Part shown: positions 34,880 through 47,335 of the stretch, piece by piece
Position numbering within the stretch: the stretch's first letter is position 1
Layout of the letters: every line of letters starts with the position of its first letter
Assembly: GCA_023101725.1 (NCBI GenBank)
Contig: JALJCO010003983.1
Location: 356,001-420,000, forward strand
Reading direction: 5' to 3'
DNA from: Atherinomorus stipes
Lineage: Eukaryota; Chordata; Actinopteri; Atheriniformes; Atherinidae
DNA: 64,000 nt
Notes under the pieces: model-generated
What the model saw: only the letters and a program-made list of their open reading frames with translations
What the model was told of the DNA's origin: nothing
Databases searched by the model: none
Position numbers and translations under genes: made by a program

Positions 34880-35030
34880 TGGCAAGGTACGCAACAGAGG
34901 GCCCGGGCGGGCTTTGAACCCCAGACTCCCCGGTGAAAGTCATGCACGCTGACCATTCAGCCAAAGGGACATCCCTGTGGCCAAGTAGCCAGGGCACATG
35001 ATCAGTCGGAGGCATAGTGACAGGACCACA
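34880..35030 (-). repeat. tRNA-derived SINE-like element, copy 2
   Basis: Read on the minus strand: leader CCCTGGCTACTTGGCCACAG, A box TGGCTGAATGG (34963-34953), B box GGTTCAAAGCC (34920-34910), then CGCCCGGGCCCTCTGTTGCG. It is better preserved than copy 1 at 25508-25672. The body folds loosely like a tRNA, but the acceptor ends do not pair well, so it is not a tRNA gene. Confidence 0.7.
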
Positions 35031-35623
35031 CTGTCACATTATAAATGTCAGAGATGTAGCTATGTTCCTGTATACTTACACGTCCATTACTGTATATGGA
35101 TTATGGGTCTACGAATAATCTGAATACAGTAGCGTCCAAAAGAGTCAGAGTGATTCAGAAATGTTACTGGTGGGTAAATGCACGTAAAAATTCCTAGAAA
35201 TAAGATCCAGGTTGAAAAAAACAAAAGTTATCCTTTAATAACCCTTCGCCACCCTGCTATTTTCTCTGGCCACCCTGTGGCCACCCCTAAAAAAACTTTC
35301 TGCAAGCGCCCCTGGGACAGACATGAAGATCTTCTGCGGAGTGACTGGACATCTACGAAATTGAGACACTATGTGTGTCCAGAGAAGAGAAGCTCAGAGG
35401 ATGGAAATAATTGGATACTTACAACTATGTATCTGAAATGGTGACGACATGTTTTAATTATAAAATACATCAATCTAAGTTTGGATCTTTGTGTGTTGAA
35501 GTTTTGCAGAGCCAGGTCAAAGTAATAAGAATGACATGTAGGATGAGGCCTGGATCATTGTCAATTAGGAAAACATTACCATTTTAACAGCAAACTGCAC
35601 CTGCTTGGCTGGGTAAGTTTTAA

Positions 35624-36054
35624 GACACACAACGTAAATTTTATACCTTAAGAATATGTGTTTCTGACTCGTTTTGATGACTTCATAATGCACGTTTTCG
35701 AGCCATCACTGCCCAGAGACGTCCCGGGGCTCAGAAACAGCAGTGCGTAAGATTCCCATCCAGGACATGACTGTGACGTTGCAGCTGACTATTGGTTGTG
35801 CACCGCGTCACTTACTAGCAAACGGATACGAACACCGCAGGTATTTTGAACGCGCATCATGTCGGATTCGGTAAAGAAACCCAAGGAAACATTACCAGAG
35901 GAAAAGAGGAAAAGAGGAAAAGAAAGAGAGGAAGTGACAGAACAAGAGTCAAGATAAGACTCACAGTACAGGTACGATACAAGATGGATGCTAGTTTAGC
36001 CGCCGATAGGGGGCGCATCACTGAGAAAACTGCTAAAAGTTCCATTGTGTGTCT
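35624..36054. mobile_element. TTAA-flanked TIR element
   Basis: Ends GACACACAACGTAAATTTT and AAAAGTTCCATTGTGTGTCT are imperfect inverted repeats, with TTAA at 35620-35623 and 36055-36058. Short overlapping ORFs inside (35846-36058 plus, Lys/Arg-rich) look like composition effects. Same target class as 37119-38047, but a different family. Confidence 0.55.
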
Positions 36055-36289
36055 TTAAGCTAATGGAAATACTTGCAATGCAGTAGCTGTTACACTCACT
36101 CTGTTGTGTGTTGATGATTCGTTGTAATGCTTTTAGGAAAAAGCATTACATATTTGACGTTTCAATTTTGTATTGGAGGAAAGGGTCTTGTTGCAGTCAT
36201 TCAGCAGTACTATTTAAACTACAGATGCAAGCATTATTAATGATCGTCTCTGTTCAGTCCTTTCATTTTATAGCATTGAACCGTTAATT

Positions 36290-36401
36290 GTCCTAATTTT
36301 ATCTGAAGACTAGTGTCCGCTGGTATCCTAAAAGACGTAAGTTTACTGCCACGAACGCTGTTCTCCCTTTTTTGGCACCTAAACACACAACAAGATGACA
36401 T
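36290..36401 (-). pseudogene. THAP-like zinc finger fragment
   Basis: The minus-strand frame begins MSSCCVFRCQKRENSVRGSK and runs on to LTSFRIPADTS, resembling the start of a THAP domain (C-x2-4-C followed by the F[YH]xxP region). The remaining THAP landmarks (W, second C-x2-H pair, AVPTIF) are not present, and the frame loses meaning after about 37 residues. It is either a decayed exon or the first exon of a lost gene. THAP domains occur in P-element and Kolobok-type transposases, which fits the TTAA elements next to it. Confidence 0.4.
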
Positions 36402-36589
36402 TTTAAAGTTGTAATAACCCTTGAGAAAGCTCATTTCTACAGTCTAACCCCTAACGTTCCATCCTTCATGAGCCATTTTTTCTAATTTTGTCTGTTGTTT
36501 AAAGTCTTATTTTTTCTGATGTTTATACTATTTTTACTGTTCATTGTGTTGATTTGTTTTTATGTCTAATATTTGTTTTAATGTTCTCA

Positions 36590-36695
36590 CTGTGAGATTC
36601 AATTTCTGTTTTACTTCTGTTCAGCGCTTTGTTATCGGTAGCTGCTGTGTTTAAAGCGCTATACAAATAAAGTTGACTTGACTTGACTAACCCTA
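36590..36695 (+). repeat. Dispersed repeat 3' tail (GCTATACAAATAAAGTTGA)
   Basis: Ends AAAGCGCTATACAAATAAAG then TTGACTTGACTTGACT, the common 3' tail of a fish retroposon family. A second tail, GGTGCTATACAAATAAAGCG, is at 49228-49310. Confidence 0.55.
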
Positions 36696-37118
36696 ACCCC
36701 TTTCCTGTGACCTAGGCCGTGAAAGAGTCTATAACGCTTGCTGGTACAGCAGTCAAACTCTTTTTATAATCTTGTTGGCTGAATATGCATTTCCTGTGAG
36801 TCTTTGCAGTCTTAATACAACTGTTCCAAAATAATTTGAATAAATCAAGTTTAACTAATTTAATAAATAAACTTGAATAAGCTCAGTTGTTACAAATAGA
36901 AGGAATTCTTCTGATGAAGGCCGACATCCGAAGCTGTCAAGGTAAGAACAGCAAAAACAATTCATTCAAGTTGAATTTTATGATTTTCTTGACCTCAAGC
37001 TAATATAATCAACTAAGTAAATTGTTATGAACTAAAAGAATTAAATGGGATTCAGATGAAAAAACGCCTTGAATGAATTACTCATTTTAGAGTGCATGTT
37101 GTATGACTATATGCTTAA

Positions 37119-38047
37119 AGGAGTAATCCCCTGGAAATTGCATTTTTCTAGTTAAAACATGTTTATTGGTGTTGGACTGAAATTTTAAGTACCCTGAACC
37201 CCCCCCCCCCCCTTTTTTTTTTTTTTTTTACTCGGTCAAGTTTTTTACATTTGGGCTCTTTCCTCACACCAGAATGTCCCACAAGAGCAAACTCCCAAAA
37301 ATGGGAGATTTTGATTGGCTCCTTTGATTTCGTAACTAACAGAGGCTATTAGCATATGCCAGCCTCTCTCTGACACGCCTATGAGACTTTTTGTTGACAA
37401 AACAACCAACAATTGACACATGCTCCCCTCGACAACAAAAGCAGATTGTCGACATGTCAAGGGGGCAGGACTTGTGGGATTTCAAAATTGCATTTTTCGG
37501 CTTTTAAATCATTACATTTCCTATTCAAATACACAATATGGGAAAATTGCCCCTTTTTCCATAATGAAATCAAATATTTAAAAGAAAGCAAATCAGGTGT
37601 CATGAAGTTCACTGACTCATGAGCTATTTAATTACTTTTATTTCGGTTATGAACTGCTCGAACAGGCCATAGCAACCTTGCCAAACAAACTCTGACTCCC
37701 CCGTCTCAAGTCTTCTTCCGCTGCTGACCCCACACTACAGAAACTACAGCGACTATAGTGTTGACAGAAGAACTGCAGATAACATATCATCACATCAGGT
37801 ATGACCCGATCCAGATGCCAGTATCGGTACCCGCTCCGATACTGGTCTATTATGCTGTACTCATACTCACTCATGACAGCAACTGAGCTCCAGATGCATT
37901 TACGCCACCATGGCAGGATAATTATCACTTTTCTTCTCATTTACTCCAGAAAAGCTGGATTCACAGCTTTTCTGTTTTTAGGAAGTTTTTACGAATAATT
38001 TTAAGACATTGTAAGTGGACAGATTAAAAGACCAGTTGATTACTCCT
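37119..38047. mobile_element. TTAA-flanked TIR element, 929 bp
   Basis: Ends AGGAGTAATCCCCTGG and CCAGTTGATTACTCCT are inverted repeats, directly bordered by TTAA (37115-37118, 38048-38051). Inside lies a C14T17 run at 37199-37229 and a small hAT-like patch (CGGTACCCGCTCCGATACTG) near 37830. No transposase. Kolobok- or piggyBac-type target. Confidence 0.8.
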
Positions 38048-38051
38048 TTAA

Positions 38052-40848
38052 TGCTAAACAGCAGAGTTTACGACTGTGATTACCTAAATTTGGTGAGCAG
38101 ATCCATTTAATCTCATCAAACCTTGCAGAGTCTTGTGTGTAACAAATTGCAAAATATCGTATGATCAGTTTATGTGTTTTCTGCCTGCTCTGTCCTTTTG
38201 TCCTCCTCCAGCCATCATGTCTAGTGAAATGGCGTTCATGCATTACCATTTATCAGTCACAGAATGGTTTGTTCGCCATTATTGATTTAAGAAGGCCGAT
38301 TGGCTGAGAGGGCGCTGTAAACTGGGCAATTTAAAACCTTCATCCTTCATTGTCACATGATGGGTGCTGAATGAGATTGTTAAAGGCTGAATTTGTGTCG
38401 AGGTTATAAATAAACGGAGTCAAATATAATCAGGCAGCAGCTGTCAATAAGACTCGTGGATCTGATGCCATTAAAGTGATTATCATTGCAGAGGGAAGTG
38501 GTATAAGGTATGCTAAAAGTGTGGGGAAAAGGACATTTCTTCATTGTGCCTGAGCTGTCTGCAATGAGACGAATGTTGCATATGAGTAATGCCACAACTA
38601 TCATGTCACATCTCAGAGGCCAACCTGCTCCATACTGAGAGAAACAGGGAAAGAGTGCAAGGACTTCACAATATCATAAAACAGTGTTTAAATATTTTAA
38701 TTTCATTTGTCAGAAGGGCCCCTCCCTTGCTCTCCATTACCCTGACAACCATCCTTCATCAGCTGAATGAGTGCATTATTCATTAGCACTAATTATTTTC
38801 ACATAATGTCTGCCCTGATATATTTAACCTCCACATTACACCCAGGATAATGGCCTTGTAAAATTGAATTGTGAGAAAGAAGTGGAGTTGGAGAGCTCAT
38901 TTAAAGAACATAAGAAGGAAGAAAAAAGAGGGAGGGAGGTGCAGGAAGGGTTTTTAAAGCAGCTGGAGTGGGGGGGTCGGGGGTTTGACGGGAAGAGTGT
39001 TAAGCACTTTGGGACACGGAGCCCCAGAAGTGATGGGACATTTGTTCCTGTCTCATTTGCATGCTAAGAGAAGAGCCCGGTGGTTCTCTGTTGGGATGAT
39101 GAGATACCTAATGCCCTGTGGGTTGAAAGTGCCCTCGAGTCAAGGAGTTAAGATTAGCTCTCCCTGACCTGACACATAACCTCAACGATTAATATATAAA
39201 AACACGACTTGGAACAGCAAGAACAGAGAGCAGACAGCTGAGTCCCGACTCACCTCACTATCCCTGTCTCCATCGCCTCTGTCTCTGCTTTTACCTTTAA
39301 TCCTCTTCCCTCCTTCATTTCTTCCTTCTCTCCTTGTTTTTGCTTTCTTTTCAGTTATCTTCACTGACTGGTTGAATCACTCACAGACTGATATTTCTCA
39401 CTGGGAAATACAGACATTTTCAATGGAGACAAACTTCAAAACAAAATAGGTACCAAGGAAGACTTTGTTCCTGCTTTGCTTATTCATGAGACTGACATTC
39501 ACCAACCTGCAAAATTTAAACCAAACATGGTTTGCTGCTCCACTTGCTTCATCTCTGCTGTCTCTGCTGGGTAAGAGATCCCATACCCGTGACGGAGCTG
39601 TAACACTGACACATGAACACTTAAAAATGTTGACATGGAATACTTTATACTGTGAAATTTCTTTGATGAGTCAGGCCAAGAAATTTCTTTTCTATTTATT
39701 TTTTTTTTAAAGAAAATGCATTTTAGAGAAACATACTCCCTCTCCCTTTTTCAGAATTAATGTGAAACACATAAGAGTTTGAGTAATCAGAAATATTTTT
39801 TATTTACAGCTTTACAGTATGCAAAATGACATCAATATCAAATAAATCAAAGTCATATAACCCCTCAAAACCTGCTTTACATTCCAATACTGCAAGTGGA
39901 TGATCATTTACTCTTATCAAGAGTTAGATCAAGGCCTGGATGAAGGATAAACTTAAAATACAGACAGCAAAGCAGTAACCCAGTGCAACAGACGCGGATG
40001 TACCTGTCATCTGGGACCTGAGAATATATGTTATTATTGATGCAGATTTGAGTACATCTGTAATTTCTTATCCAGCAAACAGGAAGAACATGCTTACAAA
40101 ATAATCTCTGAAGATCAAACTTTCTAAATTATAGAAAGTTAGAAAGTTTCCATCAGTGAAAGGAAAGAGGTGAACAAGAAGAATTAGATGGTGGGTCTTC
40201 ACAAAGATGGAAAAAGAATACGGGAAGATCAGTGACCAATGACACATCAGCAAATGATAAATTTACAATGAGTTATAATACCACTAATTAGAGCCACAAT
40301 GACCATTTCCTGAAATGATGCAATAGACAGTGCAATACATGCATTGACTGGCCATGTAAAAACAAAGTGCTGCAGACTTGACACACGGGTTATCGATAGA
40401 AATCAACATTTCTGTGCCAGGACAGATAATGTGAAAAAAAATACTAAAGCACATCAACCTCAAAAGGCACTTTTAGACCAATTGCAATGTATAGTTGTAT
40501 GAGTTTTGTGTGGATTGAGTACCAGCAAGGACAAAAGGCTCAAAAACATTTTCTTAGTTGCATCTGCATTTTAGAAAGGAATGTTGCAGTGTTGATAATG
40601 GCCAGTGGTGACTTGTAAATAACTAAAAATCACATCATTCAATAAATCCTGGTCATCACTGTCACTGAGTTTCATAACTTTATTAGAGGGGGATTGCCTG
40701 TTCTGGCATCACTCTTAGCTCATATTTCTGTCCAATCACCATATAGTTATGTTTTTCAACTAAACACTATACAGCTACATCTCATATGTTTCCTGTTATA
40801 TTCACACTTCAAGTAGAACCTTAAAAAGACCTCGCTACAGCAGTTCTA
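38052..40848. other. Spacer, no gene seen
   Basis: Short ORFs only. The tract 38250-38470 is balanced and free of repeats and might be regulatory. Purine-rich 38870-38985 is low complexity. Confidence 0.5.
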
Positions 40849-41411
40849 CACACATCGGCCACTTTATTAGGTACACCCGTCCAACTGCTCGTTAATCCAA
40901 ATTTCTGATCAGCCAATCACATGGCAGCAACTCAATACATTTAGGCATGTAGACATGGTCAAGACGATCTGCTGCAGTTCAAACCGAGCATCAGAATGGG
41001 GAAGTAAGGTACCACAGCCTACCTGAGTATTGTTGCTGACCATGTCCATCCCTTTATGACCACAGTGTAGCATCCTCTGATGGCTACTTCCAGCAAGGTG
41101 ACGCGTCATATCATAAAACGCGAATCATCTCAGACTGGTTTTTTGAACATGACAATAAGTTCACTGTACTAAAATGGCCTCCACAGTCACCAGATCTCAA
41201 TCCAATATAGCATCTTTGGGATGTGGTGGAACGGGAGGTTCTCATCATGCAGCTGACAAATCTGCAGCAACTGCATGATGCTGTCATGTCAATATGGAGC
41301 AAAATCTCTGAGGAATGTTTCCAGTACCTTGTTGGATCTATGGTTGGATTAAGGCTGTTCTGAAGGCAAATCCAACTAGCAAGGTGTACCTAATAAAGTG
41401 GCCGGTGAGCG
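40849..41411 (+). mobile_element. Tc1-like transposon, internally deleted, dead
   Basis: The ends CACACATCGGCCACTTTATT... and ...AATAAAGTGGCCGGTGAGCG are inverted repeats bordered by TA (40847-40848, 41412-41413). About 560 bp remains of the usual 1.2-1.6 kb. It retains the C-terminal part of a Tc1 transposase (41137-41340): WPPQSPDLNPI, followed by TAG exactly where the catalytic Glu of DD34E should be (41208-41210), then HLWDVVERE. Non-functional. Confidence 0.88.
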
Positions 41412-41413
41412 TA

Positions 41414-44400
41414 TGACCTAAATTGGCTGTAGATCCTGTGTTGCTGATAAAAAGAATACATTTCCTCCAAAAGTTATAAAAATCATAAACAAATTCCTGT
41501 AGTCCAAGTTATCCATAAAGATAGATAAACTCATTAAAAGTATGCAGAGTAAACTTGGCCAGGGCTAACACTAAATGTATTTTGAAGCACAGATTGATGA
41601 CATAAGACATAATGAGTAAAAAAAGTATTGGGGTGACTACATCTAAAAATGACACCATGAATTATTTTGCTTATACCAAAATACTGACCAGCAAGACAAC
41701 TCTCAGTCTTCAGAAGCATGATATATGATGAATGTTTCAGCATGTTTACTATATGAAGTATAATGCTGAAATCAAACAAGAGCTTCTAAAAATAAACACA
41801 CTGCCTGGTTTGTCTCCAATAGAAGATTGCATCAATTCTTCAAGCAGCGCCCTAATTTACTGTTTAAGCAATACATATATAGTTGCTTCATGTGGACTGC
41901 ACTTTGATGAACATTTGTGACCAAAAGTCAAAATTAAAGATACTGACTACAACCTCAAAAAAGACAAAAATACAACAAAGTTGAAAATCTGAATTGAAAT
42001 CTATTCTAAGTTATATTAACAGTTATATAACTACAGTAAGTTATATTAAGTATTTTGTGAATATTAACTGACAAACTGTGCTGCTTCTGACTTCAATCTA
42101 GTAAATTTAATCTTGGCAACATGAGATCTACAATGAACAAAGCTGAAAAAGAGAAAACAACTTTGCAAACACTGACCACACTTCTCTCCAGGCAATGTAA
42201 GTGTGAATGCGAGCGCACTGCTTTATATGCTTGATGATGGGTAATTTCAGTTCATTTCAACTGGGAAAAAATATTATTCTCACGCCTCTCTGTGTTACGC
42301 CCAGAAGGCAGAGCTCTCTATGTGTAAAGTATCCGTCTCCCTGGCATTTAGATTCGCCTTTTAAATATGACATTTTTCAAATCTGGCACTTCTTCACGAG
42401 TTTTCTAGAGGCGACAAAATTATTCTTTTGCATCTGAGTCAGAGTGTTCATGTAAGTGTGTAAATGATCCATTTTTAAGTTTGTTTTTTGTTGCCAGTGT
42501 AGATGTTATTTCATGTTATATACAATTGTCGGATTTTTGATCGGGGTCAGTGTTGGTTTGTGAGAGCTCTACCTGTCTAGACACACACCAAAATCATTGA
42601 TAATACTTTGCATGTGTTACCACATCCTCCATGGGGGTTGAAGCTGGGTACGGTTCCAGGGATTATCTGAAGAGTGAAAAAAACATAATGATAATGACAC
42701 AAAGTGCAAATTTATCACATTTGTTGTATCTACAGGAGTTATGTGTGGCACAAATAGGGTATATGGCACCCGCTTGATAGGTTAGGAGGGCAGATGATCG
42801 TTTTTGGGAGTGTGTGATTGAGGATTAATGGTGTACTGTGCACAGTGATTGAGTAGATGTGCTCATCATTGAATGATTCCTTTAAATCACAGGAGCTTTC
42901 CAATTACAGCACTCTGGTGACTCACAATGAACCATTCTGCAAATGAGCAAGCTATCCCTAAATAATTTCCTCTACAAAGATGGTGCTATGCATTATGAAA
43001 TATTCAGAACTCAATTTTCCGGTCCTATCAGTCTTTGGAAAGATCCATAATTACATGATAATCCACAATGTAATTCATTTTGGGTACTTTGGGAAACTGA
43101 GTTTTCTTCACAGCAAAAATGTTTAATATGTTGGTGAAATGGGGTGAGGCATACTTTGTGGGGTTTTTTTATGATTGTTTAAAAGGATTATGGATTAAAA
43201 TCCAGTCTTATCATTATGTTTCACAATTATAGAGATCTTCAGGGTCAGTGAAAAAGTCCAGACTAATGAGATATTGTAGTGGTTTGCTATGATACAGCAC
43301 ATAAAAGAACAGAAACATTAGATTGAGCACAGTTATTATCAACAGTGCACATACCCCAAGACACATAAACCCTCATAAGTGACTGTGATATTGTAGTTTT
43401 GGTAGGTTTATGTTAAAAAACTAACACCATCCTATTACATTACATTACATTAATTTCAAATATGGCTATAAAACAGCATTAGAAACCAAAAGGGTATAGA
43501 AAGATGTCTTGTTGGGCAGAAATGTGGGGTTAAAGTTCAGGAAGTGTGAAGTGTAGCTCTATATTCAGAAGAGGAATATGTAATATACTTTATATTAGCT
43601 TTTCAAAGGTGAGCAGAACAAGCTTGTTGTGTGTGAGACAGATGGACATTTGGCCAACATTGTCATTGCCCCCATCTGGGTGAGCACACACTGGTCCACA
43701 GTGCATTATCTACACCAGAGTTTACACTGAATTGTGTGCCATAAAGATTGAATATGTACTTTACATTCCTGTGTAGCTGCTTGTACTTGTGGAAGTTTAT
43801 AAGGTAATACAATTTAGATAGCAGTAAGTCACTGTAAGATATTTAAGAAAGTGAGCCATAAAAACTCACAGCCACTGGCTTTAAAACCAATAAAGTTAAA
43901 TAGACCTGCTGACATTTTTTTCTTGTATTGCATTATGGGAAGTCCGCCAAGGAACCTCATATCTGGTGCAGAGTGAGTCAAAACAGCTGTCAGTCATTAT
44001 AACAGAACACTCAGCAAGATGACTTTAATGATATGGTTGTTAAAATGCGAGGTCTGTGATAACAGTGCCAAGCTTAAAGGCCAAAGCTGTCACAGTAAAG
44101 ATGAGACAGAGGGTAGAGCAGAGAAGTGGAGTGAGGAGGAATGCGATGAGTTCAAGGAGCATAGAAACTACTGTAAGGGAGAAGCCAACAAAAAGCTGGG
44201 GGAAATCAGAGGGAGTTGTGTGCATTTCATGATGATGCATGATCACTGCCTGGCAACATTTACACTCTGAGGATGAAGGAACTTTTCATGTCACTGAAGT
44301 TTAGCTTGAGAATTCTTAAATTAATGAAATTATTTAGGTTTAAACTGTTGAGCTGTCTGATATAAGCCCACCCCAAAAACTAAGCAAACATGCAAGGAGA

Positions 44401-44640
44401 TTAATGAGGAAGGCCACTAAGAGGCCTATCATAAATCTGAAGAGGCTTTTGATGATGAGGTAAGATGCAACACTAGCAATTTTCGAGCATTTTATCTACG
44501 CACCATATACATTACTTACAGACATCATCTGTGCTCAAACAAACATAAGGATTTAAGACAATTCAAGCTTTTAAAGAAACCAGAATAGCAAGTCGTGTTG
44601 ATTTTCGAACAGCAATAAAAATATCACATCCATTCATCCA
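41414..44640. other. Spacer, no gene seen
   Basis: AT-rich, with short ORFs and no motif. A short CATTA repeat lies at 43437-43451. No element or exon could be supported. Confidence 0.5.
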
Positions 44641-45380
44641 TCCATTTATCCTGGAGTTTATCCCAGCAGCTACAAGGTGAGAGGGAGGGTACACCCTGGA
44701 CAGGTTGCCAGTTCATCATAGGTACAACATAGAGAGACAAATAACCACTTAGGCCTGGGATATACTCGCTGTGGACGCAAACATTCACGCTAGCGGTCTG
44801 CGTCGTCTGTGAATATACTTGCTGCAGCATGTCGCAGCCAAAACGCTCAATACCGGAGGCCACCACTGGGAACAGTACACAGCACTGAGGTCAATCTGCC
44901 GGTCAGATTGAATTTCCGGGGCATACATGGACGACCCAGGTGTATGTGGAAAGTGGGCAATGTGGAAAACTTCTTCAAGATAGAAGTTACTTTTGCTGCT
45001 GCAAAAGAAAAAGAGGTCTCGTCGCCAGCAGAGGTGGTATGTGCGGCCACTTAACCAAAGTCGTGGAGAAAGTCACACGAGCATCTCTAGCGTTCAAGTC
45101 GATATTGCGGCACGTTACCTCCCGTCAACGCGAGCGACCTATGTGCCGTAGGTACGCTGGGAACACGTGGCCAGCAGCAAGTATATTCCAGCCCTTACTC
45201 TCACAGTCACTCCTGGAGAGAGTTTGGAGACACAAATTAACCTAATGTGCATGTCTTTGGACTGTGGGATGAAGCTGGATTACGTGGAGAGAACCTACAT
45301 GTGCATGAGAACATGCATGTGTGCTTGTGCAATCCAACCCTGCATGGGGAGAATATGCAAACTCTATACAGAAAAGTCAG
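44640..45380 (-). repeat. Fish SINE/LINE tail, antisense, split by an insertion
   Basis: Left part 44640-44751 (TTTATCCCAGCAGCTACAAG, ACACCCTGGACAGGTTGCC) and right part 45195-45380 (CTCTCACAGTCACTCCTGG, CATGTCTTTGGACTGTGGGA, GGGGAGAATATGCAAACTC) are one copy of the repeat also seen at 17335-17585. The copy is interrupted by the element 44752-45194. Confidence 0.8.
44752..45194. mobile_element. PIF/Harbinger-like MITE with TTA duplication
   Basis: 443 bp. Ends GGCCTGGGATATACTCGCTG and (inverted) GGGCTGGAATATACTTGCTG match at 17 of 20 positions. TTA flanks both sides (44749-44751, 45195-45197), the TWA target expected for PIF/Harbinger. Removing the element plus one TTA restores the host repeat (AACCACTTA then CTCTCACAGTCA, compare AACCATTCACACTCACATTCA near 17442). 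No transposase. Confidence 0.8.
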
Positions 45381-45417
45381 GTTTGATTAACATCAACCAG
45401 TCACCAACCAGTATCTT

Positions 45418-47000
45418 AGGTTGTTTTCACACAGATTTGGGTCGAGCCAGGCGCTGCCGCAGCAGTGAAAAAGTTATAATGTGTCAATCTTCAACTAATA
45501 TGGCTCCGTTTCACACATGCTTTTTAATCACCGCGCCCAGCAGTCGCTCTACAGACTGGAGCGTTGTGTATCCATGGCAACCAGACGGAAATAGACGTCC
45601 CAGCTGTAAAGCGTGGCTACAAGCATTGACGGGAGGCCTACACTTAAAGATGATAAATATATATAGTTAATGTGTGTAGAAGAGCCTTAAACAGAGTTAC
45701 TGGGGATGTGGGGAGAACTATAAAAAAAAACCCCAAAAAACAAAAATCCTTTGTTTAGGAGACTGTGTGTGTGGAGAACTCCTCGAGTGAGCTCGAGCTG
45801 AGTGCTGATCAGAACAGTAAGACGGCGTCTGTGGGCAACAACAGACCTCATGAAAGTTAGTTACTGACCGTACAGTGTATCTCTCGTTTATGGACGTTAC
45901 TGTAACATGTTTATCTGCTCTCCGTTTGCTGTTTGTGTCCATCTGCTGATGTTTTATTGATCTACACGACCTGTCCTGACCGAGGTAAGCTGTGAAGTAG
46001 ACCACCCACCCACCTCCCAGCAAACAGCGACCGTCTGGTAAAATTCCCAGAACGTTCCCCAAAGGTTACACTGCTGTGACCTCTAAGACGTAGTTTTTAT
46101 TATTATCATTATTTTTATTCACGAACTGTAGATGTAGAGTGGCGATGCGCATGGGGAAAAATTACGTCATTCATTCATTCATTTGGCAGCCCCCCCTTCC
46201 CACGCGCATGGTTAGGTTGACTTAAAGGGGAACACAGTAACTTTTTTACCTCAATAAATGCTTTTCGGAATCCCCGTGGGGCTAAACAAAGTGTTTACGG
46301 AGCGATTCAATGTTCCCCCCTCCCGCCGGGGCCTCTGGCCTGCGAGCAGGTAAATACAACTTTGCCTGCGCCGACCCGAGCAGAACTTGCGACAACAGAA
46401 ACCGCTGTACGGTACTGGTGTCCCCTATCTACCGAGCTGCTTCCAGCTCTGATTTGAACCAGACTACCAGCGCTAATTCGAAGAAAACATTTCTTTAGCT
46501 TCACACCACCTAAACACGGCTCCTCGCTCTCATTACCAACTCTTTGCTGGACCAGAGTGATTCACGTAGCTTGCGCTGCCTGGGCGCCGGGTGAAGCATC
46601 ACTGCTTCAGGCTCAATAATCACTTGTCACGTCCGCAAAAAGTAAATAAAAGTTCGTATTCTTACCTGCTACTCGCCAACACCAGAGAAAAATATAATCC
46701 ACGGCATATTTACCCGCAAATTGCGGGTAAAACGTCCCGTTTCAGAAGAGACAGGTCTTTGCTTTGTGCAGAGGGAGACAAGCTGCTGCTACCAACGCAG
46801 CAAAGTAGCATCAACAAGCTAGTAAACGCTTAGAAATATATCCAGGAATCAAAATAGAGGAAAGACAGGTAGAGAAGCCGTCTGTGTGCTGTGGGGGTGT
46901 AAGGGGGTTGAACACGACAGTGAAAGGACGCCACTAGGGGGAGCCCCGAGCTGAAGTTACTGAGTTCTGCTTTAAATGGGTCCTGTGTGAAAACGACCAT
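45418..47000. mobile_element. hAT-like element with nested insertion
   Basis: Ends TTAGGTTGTTTTCACACAGA and (inverted) TATGGTCGTTTTCACACAGG. The interior is CpG-richer than the surroundings. A TTAA-flanked element (46226-46971) occupies its right half. No clean 8-bp duplication was found, and the antisense ORF 45718-46062 shows no domain. Confidence 0.55.
46226..46971. mobile_element. TTAA-flanked TIR element, 746 bp, nested
   Basis: Ends AGGGGAACACAGTAACTT and (inverted) AGCAGAACTCAGTAACTT match at 15 of 18 positions and are bordered by TTAA (46222-46225, 46972-46975). It lies inside 45418-47000. No transposase. Confidence 0.75.
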
Positions 47001-47162
47001 AGAGAATCAAAAACCACTGTTAACCAGACAACTAGGAGAGTGAAGCTGGAGGAAAGGTCTGTGTTTGGATCAAAACAGCTAATATAACAACTAATCATAA
47101 GTTTAGTTGCTATATTAATCTGCTCATACTGTAATAATGAGCACACCATCTCCACTGTTAGG

Positions 47163-47335
47163 CAAAGTGGTGGAAGCATCATGCTCTGGGGAAGCTTCCC
47201 TGCAGCAGACAGTAAGTCAAATGAAGCAAAATGCATCAAGATACAAAAAATTCAAGGAAGAAACCTCAAAAGAGACCCATCAGTTGTTTTCAGAAAAACA
47301 ATGAGTGATATGTACCAATGATTAGGGCTGGGCTT
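47163..47335 (+). pseudogene. Possible Tc1 transposase fragment
   Basis: One frame reads SGGSIMLWGSF, close to the GGGSVMVWGCF-type motif upstream of the last catalytic residues in Tc1 transposases. The following reading is broken and no TIR was found, so it is at most an old scrap. Confidence 0.4.

Noticed and set aside
34920..34953. Functional tRNA gene in the SINE-like copy
   Set aside because: A and B boxes are present but the acceptor stem does not pair and the sequence recurs with the same flanks at 25508-25672.
45167..45670. 167-codon plus-strand frame
   Set aside because: It runs from a MITE through a SINE/LINE tail into an hAT-like element; no protein family could explain that mixture.
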